From Halobacteriales archaeon QH_7_66_36 (GTDB lineage Archaea; Halobacteriota; Halobacteria; Halobacteriales; Haloarculaceae): a DNA stretch of 64,000 bases. The first letter of the stretch is position 1, and every line of letters starts with the position of its first letter. The stretch is taken from the NCBI GenBank assembly GCA_003021175.1, contig PXQV01000017.1, positions 80,195 to 144,194 on the forward strand, written 5' to 3'. This document shows, piece by piece, positions 7,791 through 16,525 of this stretch. A program made the position numbers and the translations under genes. The notes beneath the pieces were generated by a model that made no database searches, was not told the DNA's origin, and saw nothing but the letters and a program-made list of their open reading frames with translations.

Positions 7791-9478
7791 CAGGCGACGA
7801 GCGTACCCGCGACGACGGCGGCGAGATACGTCGCGGTCGCGGCCAGCAGCGCCAGTCCGACGCGGTAGCCGACGAGCGCGCGGTCGAAGCCACGCTCCAA
7901 CCCCGTCGCGAGGCCGGTCAGGAGCGCGGCGAGCAGGAGGACGTACCCGCCGATAGCGAGCGCGAGCGGTGCCTGTGGGAGCGTCTCGCCGAGTCTGGAG
8001 CCACCGACTCGCCCCGCGAGTGCGACGGTGACGCCGCCGACGAGCGGGCCGAAGACGGCCGCGGTGTTGCCCATCGTCTTCGTCGCGTGCTGGATCGACC
8101 TGCGAGCCTGCGCCTCCACGCGGGCCAACTCGGCGAGGTGGTCGCCAGCGGCGACGAGTGCCGACCCCGCAGGCCGACCCTCGCTGGCAGCCGCAGCGAG
8201 CAATCTGGCGGCGTCCCGCGTCCGACGACTCGGGAGCCGGGCGATTGGGCCGTGCTCTCCGAGCAGCGACTCCCGGACCCCGACCCCGAGCGCGGCCCCC
8301 CGGTCTGCGGCGGTGCCGAACAGATCAGCGGCGTGTGAGTCGAGTTCCGCCGCCGTCGCCGAGAGCGCCGTCTCGACCGGGTCGCCGCTGCTCACGCGGC
8401 GGCCGACGCCGTGGAGCACGTCTGGTAATCCGGTTTCGACCGCGCGGACCTCCTCGCGGACGGCGCGATACGGTCGATAGTGGAGCGTCAGCGCGGTGCC
8501 GACCCCGAAGCCGACGGCGGCGAACGACCGCGTCCACGCGGGGAGTAGCAGCGGTGCGGCGACGAAGGCACAAGCCGCGACGGCGACTCCGGCCGCGACC
8601 GGGAATCGGGGGTCGTCTGGCACGTCCGGATGCGACCGAGGAACCCGGCTCGGCGGGAACCCGACCGGGCGGTTGGCGACCAGCCAGCCGGCGGCACAGC
8701 ACAGACCGAGCGGGAGCAGGCCGTCGTACACGGCAACGAGCAGCGGCACGGAGACGGGGAGACCGGCGACGCGTGTCGCGGGCAGAGCGGCGACGAACGC
8801 GAGCGGCAACAGCACGCCGAACGCGTACACGGCCGTCACGGGGCCGCGAAGCGCTGCCGCGTCTTCGGAGGCGCGTTTTCGAACGCCCTCCAGCACCGTG
8901 TCGACTGCTCGGTCGACGTCGCGCTCCCGTTCCGCGGTCGGAGCCGCCGCAGCGCGTTCGAGCAGTCGCATCCCGCGCCGGAGCGGCGGGAACCGGTCGC
9001 CCCAGCGTGTCAGAAATTCGTCGATTCCGGCGGTTCCTGTCGCCCGGCCGCGTCGGACCGCCGCGGCGAGTCCGCGGTCGAGCGGACCGGTCGGATTCCG
9101 CGAGGCGAACGCCGTCGCGGCTTCCGTCGTCGGCGTCACCCGAAGCCGCATCGCCGCGCGACAGACGAGCCACGGGGCCGTCCCCAGCGTCCGCTGTTTC
9201 GCGGCCGTCGCGAGCAGTCGTGGCACCACCCGCCCCGTCTCTCGGACACCGATTGCGACGAGCGCGACGGCGAGCAGGGTGACAGGGCGGAGTTGAGCCG
9301 GAGTAGCGATAACGCCGACGAGTCCGGCGACGACGAGCGCGACGACACTGCCCTCGACGGCCCGGAGATACGTCTCCGGCGTAGTGTCGGCGTCGAGAAT
9401 CTGGAGTGCGCCGCGGAGGGCTGGATCCGGAGAAGGCTCACGGGGCGCGAGTCGTGCGAGCCGCGACAGGAGGCTCAT
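7790..9478 (-). CDS. TadC/GspF-like type II/IV pilus membrane platform protein
   Basis: 562 residues with two T2SSF domains in tandem. There are paired hydrophobic segments near 45-80, 215-265, 295-330 and 470-560, and between them cytoplasmic helical bundles of the type seen in GspF/TadC. The ATG at 9478 overlaps the stop of the ATPase by four bases. In Tad and archaeal pili this protein forms the inner-membrane platform that the ATPase drives to assemble pilins. It is longer than a single TadC and resembles a TadB+TadC fusion, which is usual for haloarchaea. Confidence 0.85.
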   Translation of the reverse strand: MSLLSRLARLAPREPSPDPALRGALQILDADTTPETYLRAVEGSVVALVVAGLVGVIATPAQLRPVTLLAVALVAIGVRETGRVVPRLLATAAKQRTLGTAPWLVCRAAMRLRVTPTTEAATAFASRNPTGPLDRGLAAAVRRGRATGTAGIDEFLTRWGDRFPPLRRGMRLLERAAAAPTAERERDVDRAVDTVLEGVRKRASEDAAALRGPVTAVYAFGVLLPLAFVAALPATRVAGLPVSVPLLVAVYDGLLPLGLCCAAGWLVANRPVGFPPSRVPRSHPDVPDDPRFPVAAGVAVAACAFVAAPLLLPAWTRSFAAVGFGVGTALTLHYRPYRAVREEVRAVETGLPDVLHGVGRRVSSGDPVETALSATAAELDSHAADLFGTAADRGAALGVGVRESLLGEHGPIARLPSRRTRDAARLLAAAASEGRPAGSALVAAGDHLAELARVEAQARRSIQHATKTMGNTAAVFGPLVGGVTVALAGRVGGSRLGETLPQAPLALAIGGYVLLLAALLTGLATGLERGFDRALVGYRVGLALLAATATYLAAVVAGTLVA

Positions 9479-11307
9479 TCGAGCGCACTCGCTCGCTCGG
9501 TGAGCGCGACGCGCACGTCGGCGTACGTTTCGTCGGGGCGCGCGAGCGCCGCCACCGTCGCGCTGTTGCCACGGTCGATCCGCCCGGTCGACTCACCGTC
9601 GTACAGCGGTGCGAACTCCGGCGTGTCGCGGCCGACGACTTCGACGACGCTCGCAACCCGACGGTCGTCTGCGCGGTCGAGGGTGACGACGAGGTCGGTG
9701 TCGGTGAACGCCGAGGGCGCGACGCCCAGATCCGTGACGACGCGCTCGCGGACGGCCGCCGGGCCGTCGCCGTGGACGGTGCCGAGCGTCGCGCCGCCCG
9801 CACCGACGCGCATCGCCTCGTAGAGCGCCTCAGCCTCGGTGCCGCGCACCTCGCCGACGACGAGCGCTCCCTCGCCGAGCCGAAGCGCCGTCCGGAGTGC
9901 GGCCGTCGCCCCGAGTCCGTCGCCGTCGCGGTCGACGTGGAGCCGCTGGCAGTCACGGCCGGCCGCGCGAAGCGCGTCGACCGGCAGCTCTGGCGTGTCC
10001 TCGACAATTATCGTCCGCGTGCCGGGCGCGATTTCCGGGAGGAGCGCGCCCAACAGCGTCGTCTTGCCGACGCCGCGTCCGCCGGCGACGAGCACCGCGG
10101 CGTCCCGTTCGACTGCGACGGACAGTAGACCGGCGACGGCCGGCGGCACCGTCCCGTTCGCGACGAGGTCCGGCAGTCGGAACCGGTCGCCGTCGTGGGC
10201 GCGAAAGGCGAAGCCGTGGCCGTCGCTGACCGGCTCCGTTACCGCCGCGACGCGGAGTTCGCGGCCGGCCGTCGTGACCGTCGCGTCGAGCGTCGGGTCG
10301 GCCCGCGAGAAGGCGCGACCGCTCTCGCGACGGAACCGCGAGGCGAGCGCTCCCGTGCTCGCGTCGGTCAGATACACGTTCGAGCGCAGGGGCTCACCGT
10401 CCGCCTCGACGCGCACCGGCGCGTCCGCTGCCGGAGCCGAGACGTACGCGTCGGAGACAGCCGAATCGGCGAACAGATCCGAGAGGACGCCGAGCCCGCG
10501 GGTGTGTTTCGCCAACACTGCCGTCAGCGTCTCGACGGGCGCGCCGTGGTCGGCGACGGCACGCACCGCCCGGCCGGCGGCGCGGTCACCGTCGAGCGCG
10601 TTCGCCGCGAGATACTCGGCCGCAGCGGCGAGCGTCGCCGTCGCGTCAGCGTCGAGCGTGAGTTCGACCGGCGTCAGGTGATACGTCACGAGCGCGTCGT
10701 CCGGTCGCTCGTATCGCCGGACGACGGCCCCGGTGTCGAGTTCGTAGCGGTCGGTGAGTCGCGCGTCCTTCGGTGGGCGAGCGACGACCCGGTCGGTGCC
10801 GACGGTGGGGGCCACTCTGGGTCGAAATGCGTCGTCGTAGTCCGTCACCGCCTCCGCACAGGCAGCGAGTCCGGTCTCTGCCGCGATACGAGCGACGGGA
10901 CCGGCACGACCCGTGGCTGCGTGGGCCGCAGCGAGCGGGTCACGGGTCGCACGCGCAGCCAGTTGCTCGTCGTGGAAGGACGCACGCTCGGCAAACCGGC
11001 CCGCCGCGACGAGAAGCCCGGCAGCGGCGTCCTCGTAGGCGCGCTGGAGTCCGTTCGCACGCGTGAACACAGTGTCGGCGTCGCGGTCACACAGGGCACG
11101 GACGGTCGTTTCGCGACACGCCGGTTCGGCGGCGAGTTCGCCGTCGCTCGGACAGTCGCGTGCGTCTACCCGAAGCGTGTCGCCGTCGAACCGTGCGTCA
11201 CACCGGCAGTCCGCGTCCCAGTCGCGTCCGAACACGCGCCGGTCTGGTCGCGTGTTCCCACTTGAACCTTCGCCGACCCGAGCGTGCGGTCGAGACCGAC
11301 GGATCAC
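9475..11307 (-). CDS. Type II/IV secretion (Tad-like) assembly ATPase
   Basis: About 610 residues. The C-terminal half is a VirB11/CpaF-type motor with Walker A GGRGVGKTT, Asp box TIIVEDTPELP, Walker B GALVVGEVRG and His box GTVHGD. The N-terminus has a Cys cluster (CRC, C, C within ~40 residues) that may bind zinc. No ATG exists in the first 400 codons; I chose GTG at 11307, leaving a 46-bp gap after DUF7311. TTG at 11400 (overlapping it) and GTG at 11235 are alternatives. It powers pilin assembly with the TadC-like protein encoded next. The C-terminal TERASALE lies over a short palindrome. Confidence 0.87.
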   Translation of the reverse strand: MIRRSRPHARVGEGSSGNTRPDRRVFGRDWDADCRCDARFDGDTLRVDARDCPSDGELAAEPACRETTVRALCDRDADTVFTRANGLQRAYEDAAAGLLVAAGRFAERASFHDEQLAARATRDPLAAAHAATGRAGPVARIAAETGLAACAEAVTDYDDAFRPRVAPTVGTDRVVARPPKDARLTDRYELDTGAVVRRYERPDDALVTYHLTPVELTLDADATATLAAAAEYLAANALDGDRAAGRAVRAVADHGAPVETLTAVLAKHTRGLGVLSDLFADSAVSDAYVSAPAADAPVRVEADGEPLRSNVYLTDASTGALASRFRRESGRAFSRADPTLDATVTTAGRELRVAAVTEPVSDGHGFAFRAHDGDRFRLPDLVANGTVPPAVAGLLSVAVERDAAVLVAGGRGVGKTTLLGALLPEIAPGTRTIIVEDTPELPVDALRAAGRDCQRLHVDRDGDGLGATAALRTALRLGEGALVVGEVRGTEAEALYEAMRVGAGGATLGTVHGDGPAAVRERVVTDLGVAPSAFTDTDLVVTLDRADDRRVASVVEVVGRDTPEFAPLYDGESTGRIDRGNSATVAALARPDETYADVRVALTERASALE

Positions 11308-11353
11308 CGCTCGATTCGGGGATGACTGTGTGGCGACGCTGGCGAGTGCCGCC

Positions 11354-11767
11354 CTATGCTCGTCGGACCCGAAGCGTCGCGTCGCCCCTCTCCCCGGCAA
11401 GCGTGAGTCGGAGGCGATGCCGCCCCTGCTCGCGGAGCGTCAGCGACGACGCGAACGGGATGTCCGTCTCGACACGCCCAGTTCGGCTCTCCCGTCGCCA
11501 CGCGAGCGACTCGCCGCGGGGCCCGACGCCCACGCGGAGCGTCACGCCGTCCGGGACGCGCACGGTCACGAGTAGCGACGGGCCGGCTACCCCCGGTGGC
11601 GGTGGGTCGTTCTCCGCGATGAACTCCGCGCTGCTCGCACGGAGATCCACGAGTTCGTCGCGAGCGAGCGCCGCGGCGTGATCCTCGCGAGCGGTGTCGA
11701 CGGTGGGAAGCACGGCTCCGACGAGCGCCGCGGCGAGCAGCACGGTCACCACGACCCGGATTACCAT
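11354..11767 (-). CDS. DUF7311 family protein
   Basis: 137 residues: MVIRVVVTVLLAAALVGAVL gives one N-terminal membrane helix or signal segment, followed by an exported beta-rich domain with PPPPG and several strands of L-R-L/T type. ATG at 11767 overlaps the TAA of DUF7310 (ATGGTAA), placing it second in the pilus operon. Function unknown; context argues for a pilus assembly accessory or minor pilin. Confidence 0.75.
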   Translation of the reverse strand: MVIRVVVTVLLAAALVGAVLPTVDTAREDHAAALARDELVDLRASSAEFIAENDPPPPGVAGPSLLVTVRVPDGVTLRVGVGPRGESLAWRRESRTGRVETDIPFASSLTLREQGRHRLRLTLAGERGDATLRVRRA

Positions 11768-12138
11768 CGCTCGCGTAGCAGGTCGACGAGGCTCTGCGTC
11801 TCCTGCGTTTTCCCCTTCTCGACCGGGATCGGGCGGTCGCGCGGTGCGGGGGTTTCGTCGTCGAGTCGGGCTTCGAGTTCGCGGGTAGTCGCGAGCGCGC
11901 GCTGTGCGATCTGCTCCGTCTCGCGGTCCACGCGCTCGGCCGCACCGACGTGGCCCCGGACGGCCGCGATGTCGCCTTCCACGTCCGCCAGTCGCTCCTC
12001 GAAGGCGTCGAGACGGGTTTCCAGCGCGTCGAGTCGCGATTCGACCTCGGCCGGGCCAGAGAGGTCCGCCAGCGCCGTCTCGTCGTCGGTCAACGCCCGT
12101 TCGACCGCGGCGAGTCGCTCGGTCACGTCGTCGGTCAC
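11761..12138 (-). CDS. DUF7310 family coiled-coil protein
   Basis: 125 residues from GTG at 12138. Heptad-like pattern through most of the length (ERLAAVERALTDDETALADL, then VESRLDALETRLDAFEERLAD), so a long coiled coil, cytoplasmic because there is no signal or membrane helix. First gene of the Tad-like operon. Probably an oligomeric scaffold for the ATPase or TadC protein (inference). Confidence 0.75.
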   Translation of the reverse strand: MTDDVTERLAAVERALTDDETALADLSGPAEVESRLDALETRLDAFEERLADVEGDIAAVRGHVGAAERVDRETEQIAQRALATTRELEARLDDETPAPRDRPIPVEKGKTQETQSLVDLLRERW

Positions 12139-12160
12139 GCCGCGACTGGCCGCGTCTCCG

Positions 12161-12170
12161 TATTTGAATC
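12161..12170 (-). promoter_or_regulatory. TATA box of the Tad-like operon
   Basis: Minus strand GATTCAAATA lies 23-32 bp before the GTG at 12138, the position of a haloarchaeal TATA element for a leaderless transcript starting the DUF7310 gene. Confidence 0.45.
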
Positions 12171-12301
12171 CTCGGCCGCGTGCTGGAGGCGTCGTCCACC
12201 GACTGTGGGCACGTGCAGGCCGTGACGGGGGACATTTATCCGCGTTCTCGCGCGGCGAAACGGGGGAGAAGCCTCAATAGGACACCAGCCGAGCGACGGG
12301 T

Positions 12302-13369
12302 ATGAAGGTCGCCCTGCTCGGCGTCGGTCAAGCCGGCGGTAAACTGGCCGAGGCCCTCGCTACGGAGAGGCGTGCACGCCCGGCAGTGACCGGCGCGCTC
12401 GCGGTCAACACCGCCACTGCGGACCTCCAGTCGCTCGACGTCGAGACGCTGCTCGTCGGCACGGACCGCGCGAACGGCCACGGCGTCGGCGGCGACAACG
12501 AACTCGGTGCCCGGGTGATGAACGAGGACGTCGCGGAGGTTATCGACGCGCTCGACGTGTCCAGCGAGTGCGACGCGCTCGTCGTCCTCGCCGGCCTCGG
12601 CGGCGGCACCGGGTCGGGCGGCGCGCCGGTACTCGTCCGCGAACTCTCGCGGGTCTACGACCGCCCGGTGTACGTGCTCGGCATTCTCCCCGGACGCGAC
12701 GAGGGGTCGCTGTACCAGCGGAACGCCGGCCGGTCGCTCAAGACGCTCGCCCGCGAGGCCGACAGTGTGCTCCTCGTCGACAACGACGCGTGGCGCGCCA
12801 GCGGCGAGTCGCTCGGCGAGGGGTACGCCGAGATCAACGAGAGGATCGCAAAGCGGATCGGACTCCTGTTCGCCGCCGACGAGACGAGCACTGGCGACGC
12901 CGTGGGTGAGAGCGTCGTCGACGCCTCGGAGATCATCAACACGCTCCGGAAGGGGACGCTCGCGGCCGTCGGCTACGCCGCCGCGGAGAGCAGCGAGAAC
13001 CCCGACGAGAACGTCAACGCGATCACGTCGGTGACGCGCAACGCCCTGCTGACGGAGACGAGTCTGCCGGACGCGACGAGCGCGGAAGCGGCCCTCCTCG
13101 TGGTCGCGGGCGACCCCGACCGTATCAGCCGGAAGGGTGTCGAATCCGCCCGCTCGTGGCTCGGTGAGGAGACGGGGACGATGCAGGTTCGGGGCGGCGA
13201 TATGCCCGTTGACTCCGAGCGGGTGGCCGCGCTCGTCCTACTGAGTGGTGTGGAGCGGTCCGACCGTATCGAGGCGTTCTTCGACCGGGCGAACGAGGCC
13301 GTCGACGATACCGAGGGCGAGGACGCCACGGAGTCGGTGACGAGCGACGATTTGGACGGCTTGTTCTGA
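12302..13369 (+). CDS. cetZ: CetZ tubulin/FtsZ-superfamily GTPase
   Basis: 355 residues. Tubulin-superfamily GTP loop T1 GVGQAGGK (7-14), signature GGGTGSG (100-106) and a T7-like VDNDAW. It starts directly at the first beta strand and keeps the CetZ-type NTATADL and GHGVGGDNELGA blocks, which separates it from FtsZ, where a longer N-terminal extension is present. CetZ proteins polymerise and control cell shape and motility in haloarchaea rather than division. The C-terminal tail is acidic and ends DDLDGLF, possibly an interaction motif. A TATA-like CATTTATC lies at 12233-12240, ~62 bp upstream, so a short leader is likely. Genomes usually have several cetZ genes; which one this is cannot be decided here. 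Confidence 0.93.
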   Translation: MKVALLGVGQAGGKLAEALATERRARPAVTGALAVNTATADLQSLDVETLLVGTDRANGHGVGGDNELGARVMNEDVAEVIDALDVSSECDALVVLAGLGGGTGSGGAPVLVRELSRVYDRPVYVLGILPGRDEGSLYQRNAGRSLKTLAREADSVLLVDNDAWRASGESLGEGYAEINERIAKRIGLLFAADETSTGDAVGESVVDASEIINTLRKGTLAAVGYAAAESSENPDENVNAITSVTRNALLTETSLPDATSAEAALLVVAGDPDRISRKGVESARSWLGEETGTMQVRGGDMPVDSERVAALVLLSGVERSDRIEAFFDRANEAVDDTEGEDATESVTSDDLDGLF

Positions 13370-13416
13370 CGACGAGACCCCCAATTGCTTTGCCTATTGG
13401 CTCACTACACTCACCT

Positions 13417-13650
13417 ATGGCCACAGACGAGTCGACGATCACCGAGAACTACGCGGCGACGATTCCGGCAGCGGTCCGGTCGCGCCTCGATGTCCAGCCC
13501 GGCGACAAACTCCGCTGGACCGCCACCGATGACGGAGCGCTCCGCGTCGAGGTCGTCCGGCAGCGCGAGGGCGCGCTGGACGACTTCGAGCCCGAGCCGA
13601 TGGGTGGGGACAGCGCCACGGCGCATGACCTGACCGGCGCGCAGCGGTAG
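13417..13650 (+). CDS. AbrB/MazE/SpoVT-type antitoxin
   Basis: 77 residues from ATG at 13417; an earlier in-frame ATG at 13390 would add nine unlikely residues. The SpoVT/AbrB swapped-hairpin domain is seen as NYAATIPAAVRSRLDVQPGD, then KLRWTATDDGALRVEVV. The stop is four bases before the PIN-domain gene, the usual antitoxin-toxin order. It should neutralise the PIN toxin and repress the shared promoter. Confidence 0.82.
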   Translation: MATDESTITENYAATIPAAVRSRLDVQPGDKLRWTATDDGALRVEVVRQREGALDDFEPEPMGGDSATAHDLTGAQR

Positions 13651-13654
13651 CCTC

Positions 13655-14083
13655 GTGGCTCGCGCACTTGTCGACGCCACCGTCGTCATCGCGTTCGCTG
13701 ATCCCGACGACGAGGACCACGACCGCGGCGAGGCAATCGTCCGAGCAATCGACCACGGGAAGCTACCGACCGGCGTCATCCTCCACGAGGCACTGGTGGA
13801 GGTGCTGAACTTCGTGAACGAGCGGCAGGGGGATGAAAAGGCGACGCATCTGCTGGATTCGCTCGAAGAGAGCGCGCACTACCGGCTGCCGTACGCTCCG
13901 AAAGGGAACGTCGGGCGCAGTCGGGCGCTCTTCCGCCAGTACCCCGAGTTCTCGTTCGGCGACGCTCTGCAGGCCGCGTTCATGGAGAGCGAAGGCATCG
14001 AATACATCTACAGCTTCGACGACGATTTCGACGCCGTCGACGGCCTGACGCGTCTGGACACGGCGGAGAACCCGTTCGCCTGA
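13655..14083 (+). CDS. PIN-domain toxin (VapC-like)
   Basis: 142 residues from GTG at 13655. PIN-domain acids are visible: D7 in LVDATVVIAFAD, a central Glu in HEALVEVLNF, GDALQAAFMES and the final SFDDDFDAV. PIN toxins of this kind are Mg-dependent RNases, often cutting tRNA or rRNA. Paired with the AbrB antitoxin upstream. Confidence 0.82.
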   Translation: MARALVDATVVIAFADPDDEDHDRGEAIVRAIDHGKLPTGVILHEALVEVLNFVNERQGDEKATHLLDSLEESAHYRLPYAPKGNVGRSRALFRQYPEFSFGDALQAAFMESEGIEYIYSFDDDFDAVDGLTRLDTAENPFA

Positions 14084-14100
14084 CTCCTATCCCAGCACCG

Positions 14101-14111
14101 CGAACGTTTTT
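14101..14111 (+). terminator. T-run after the PIN toxin gene
   Basis: TTTTT at 14107-14111, 24 bp after the toxin stop and followed by a C-rich stretch, fits a euryarchaeal T-tract terminator between two convergent genes. Confidence 0.35.
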
Positions 14112-14158
14112 GCCCCCTCCCCCTCCCCTTCCCCCCGCGGTCGAACGGAGGCGACGAC

Positions 14159-15502
14159 TCAGACCAGTGACGCGCCGTCGAACTCGCCGTGGTCGGCGTC
14201 GATCTCCATCAGATCGAGAATCGTCGGCGCGACGTCGAAGAGGTCCACGTCGTCGATCCGTGCGCGCTCGTCGTCGACGAACAGACACGCGTTCTCGAAG
14301 GAGTGCATCCCGTTGCGCGGCCCGGTGTCGAACACCTCGTCGTGGCCCTTGAAGCCGGCCTTCAGGTCGTAGCCGTGTGTCGGGATGACGGTGAGGTCCG
14401 GTGCAATGTCGTCGTGGGGACCGTGGAACGCGTCCTCCTTCGGGACGACGCGCTGTGCGACCGGCTCGCCGGTCGGTCCCTCCAGTCCCTCGATTTCGGC
14501 CTTCAGTTCGTCGCGCACTTCCTCGTACTCCGACTGCGGGACGCTCCCGCGGGGTTCGCGCCCTTCGAGGTTGAGATAGACGCGGCCGGGGATGAGCGAG
14601 TAGGCGCGCGCGTCGTCGGCGATGTCGGTGAGCGAGTCGCGGTCGTCGTCAACGTGGGAGAGCCACCCCTGCTCTTCGAGCCACGTGTTGAGGTGCACCT
14701 CGTAGGTCTGCGTGGTGAAGCCGTGGTCGCTGGCGACGATCATCGTCACGTCGTCGGGGAGCTGCTCGCGGAGTTTGCCGAGATACGCGTCGACCTGCTC
14801 GTAGAAGTCGAGGAACGTCTCCTTGTTCGGGCCGTCCTGCTCGTAGTCGCCGAAGAGGAAGTGGTTGACGCGGTCGGTCGTCATGAAGACGCCGAAGAAC
14901 AGGTCCCAGTCGTCCTCGGCGACGTACTCGGAGAATGCCTCGTAGCGCCGTTCGAGCGTCTCGTAGGCGTCCTCGACGAACGCCGACTTGTCGTCCTTGT
15001 GGCCGAGTTTCGCGTTCGTGTCGATGCGATAGTTCAGTTCCTCCAGCCGGTCGCGCAGGTCGTCCGGGTAGGCGGCCTTCTCAACGCCGGGCGAGAGGAA
15101 GCCCGAGACCATCCGCTGGACGTCACGCTGTGGCGGGAACGTGACAGGGACGTTCAGCACGGTCGCGTTACGCCCCTCGTCGGTGACGCGGTCCCAGATT
15201 CGGGTGGCCTGCACGTCCCGGCCCATCGGCACGTAGGTGTCGTAACTCCCGTTCTCGCGGTCCTGAAAGCCGTAGACACCGGTCGAACCGGGGTCGACGC
15301 CGGTGGTGAGCGCGGGCCAGCAGGCCGAGGATTCGGGCGGGACGATGGAGTCGATCGGGCCGCCGGCCCCGTCGTCTGCCAGTGCTGTCAGGTTGGGGAA
15401 CCTGTCCGGGTTGTCGGCGACGAGGCTATACGGCACGCCGTCGATGCCGAAGAAGGCGACGCGCGGGCCGTCGTCGCCGCGCAGTCGGTCGAAGAGTCCC
15501 AT
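14159..15502 (-). CDS. Alkaline phosphatase superfamily phosphodiesterase/nucleotide pyrophosphatase
   Basis: 447 residues from ATG at 15502 (MGLFDRLRGDD). Metal and nucleophile motifs of the type I phosphodiesterase group are present: FGIDGVPY near the start, a probable Ser/Thr nucleophile in PPESSACWPALTTG, TTDRVNHFLFG, then SDHGF and GMHSFENACLF (metal-binding H and D). No signal peptide or transmembrane helix, so probably cytoplasmic. Archaeal relatives are annotated as predicted AP-superfamily hydrolases; the substrate (nucleotide pyrophosphate or phosphodiester) is unknown. Confidence 0.85.
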   Translation of the reverse strand: MGLFDRLRGDDGPRVAFFGIDGVPYSLVADNPDRFPNLTALADDGAGGPIDSIVPPESSACWPALTTGVDPGSTGVYGFQDRENGSYDTYVPMGRDVQATRIWDRVTDEGRNATVLNVPVTFPPQRDVQRMVSGFLSPGVEKAAYPDDLRDRLEELNYRIDTNAKLGHKDDKSAFVEDAYETLERRYEAFSEYVAEDDWDLFFGVFMTTDRVNHFLFGDYEQDGPNKETFLDFYEQVDAYLGKLREQLPDDVTMIVASDHGFTTQTYEVHLNTWLEEQGWLSHVDDDRDSLTDIADDARAYSLIPGRVYLNLEGREPRGSVPQSEYEEVRDELKAEIEGLEGPTGEPVAQRVVPKEDAFHGPHDDIAPDLTVIPTHGYDLKAGFKGHDEVFDTGPRNGMHSFENACLFVDDERARIDDVDLFDVAPTILDLMEIDADHGEFDGASLV

Positions 15503-15600
15503 ACGTCCGGTCCACCCCGCAGTCACATCAAGCTTCTTTTCGCACCAAACGGGACCGTTTGTCGAGAGAAAGCGGCGGAACGCTGGGGGGAATCGGGGAG

Positions 15601-15726
15601 CTACCCGTCCGGGTCGTGTCCCGTCTGTCGGTCCGACTCCTCGTCGTCCCTCGCGTCGTGGTCGAAGTTCACTGGCACGACAGTCGGGTGATCCATACCG
15701 AACCCGGAGCGCTTCTTAGCGGCCAT
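15601..15726 (-). CDS. Small hypothetical protein, 41 residues
   Basis: Minus-strand ATG at 15726 opens a 41-codon frame with a basic head (MAAKKRSGFG), a middle MDHPTVVPVNFDHDA and a very acidic tail (RDDEESDRQTGHDPDG). The charge and codon bias match haloarchaeal proteins, and a TATA-like TTTATC lies ~50 bp upstream (15774-15780). I do not recognise a family. It could be a real small protein or a chance frame. Confidence 0.45.
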   Translation of the reverse strand: MAAKKRSGFGMDHPTVVPVNFDHDARDDEESDRQTGHDPDG

Positions 15727-15918
15727 ACACGTGACCGTAGCGACTCGGGACGGATAACCCCATCCATAATCATGATAAATTTGCCGCTACGCCGCGATTA
15801 CTCTGGAGTATACTGTCGGCGTGCGTGGGGTTTCGGCGTCGGGAAGTGCTGCCGAGATCCGTGACGAGCTACCGCGTAGAATCACGGGGCTGATGGCGGC
15901 TGGCCGCCACGTTCGGAT

Positions 15919-16509
15919 ATGGAAACGCACACGGCGCGACGGCTCCGGTTCGTGGCGGTACAGCTGGTCGGGGCTATCGCCGTGATTCACTTCGCGGTCG
16001 GCTCCGAGCAGCTCGCCACCATCGCCGCGAACGGGCTGTTGGCCGAGTATCTCGGCGGACGCGTCCTCCAGCGACCGCGGGCGCTCCTGTTCGTCGGCTC
16101 GTCGCTCGCCATCTTCGCGGGGCTCGTCGCCGCAGGACGTGGACGCATCGACCGGCGAACGGCCTACCAGCTCGGCCTGCTCGCGATGGGAACGTATCTC
16201 GTCGGCTGGGTCGCGTGGCACACCGTCCTCGACCACGGGTTCGCGCTCGCGGGCGGCGGTGGCGAGACGGACACGCACGTCCACGGCGGCCTTCTCGCGA
16301 CACTGTATTCGCACTACGTCGAGCCGCTGTTGGCGACCGTCGGTGCCGCGACGGACCAGCGCGGATCGGCGCGCACGCTGCTGGGCGTCGTCTCCGTGAC
16401 GCTCGAACTCGCCGCGAGCGCGCTGCTCGTCGTCCTACTGCGCTACGACCCGCAAGCGACGGAGGGTGGCATCGAAATCGGGGTCGGTGCGGACGCCTCG
16501 GAGCGGTAG
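15919..16509 (+). CDS. Four-helix membrane protein, unknown function
   Basis: 196 residues with four predicted membrane helices (about 9-40, 55-75, 82-105 and 150-170). A His-rich stretch, GGGGETDTHVHGG, and other His residues in helix regions (IHFAVG, WHTVLDHGF, YSHYVEP) could bind a metal or heme. No known family was recognised. It stands alone between the small gene and gatB (convergent). The preceding ~190 bp contains AT-rich TATA-like stretches at 15774-15782 and 15813-15822 but no further frame I trust. Confidence 0.7.
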   Translation: METHTARRLRFVAVQLVGAIAVIHFAVGSEQLATIAANGLLAEYLGGRVLQRPRALLFVGSSLAIFAGLVAAGRGRIDRRTAYQLGLLAMGTYLVGWVAWHTVLDHGFALAGGGGETDTHVHGGLLATLYSHYVEPLLATVGAATDQRGSARTLLGVVSVTLELAASALLVVLLRYDPQATEGGIEIGVGADASER

Positions 16510-16525
16510 GAGGACGCGGGGACCG

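Noticed and set aside
12302..13369. FtsZ
   Set aside because: No FtsZ N-terminal extension, and CetZ-type GHGVGGDNELGA block present.
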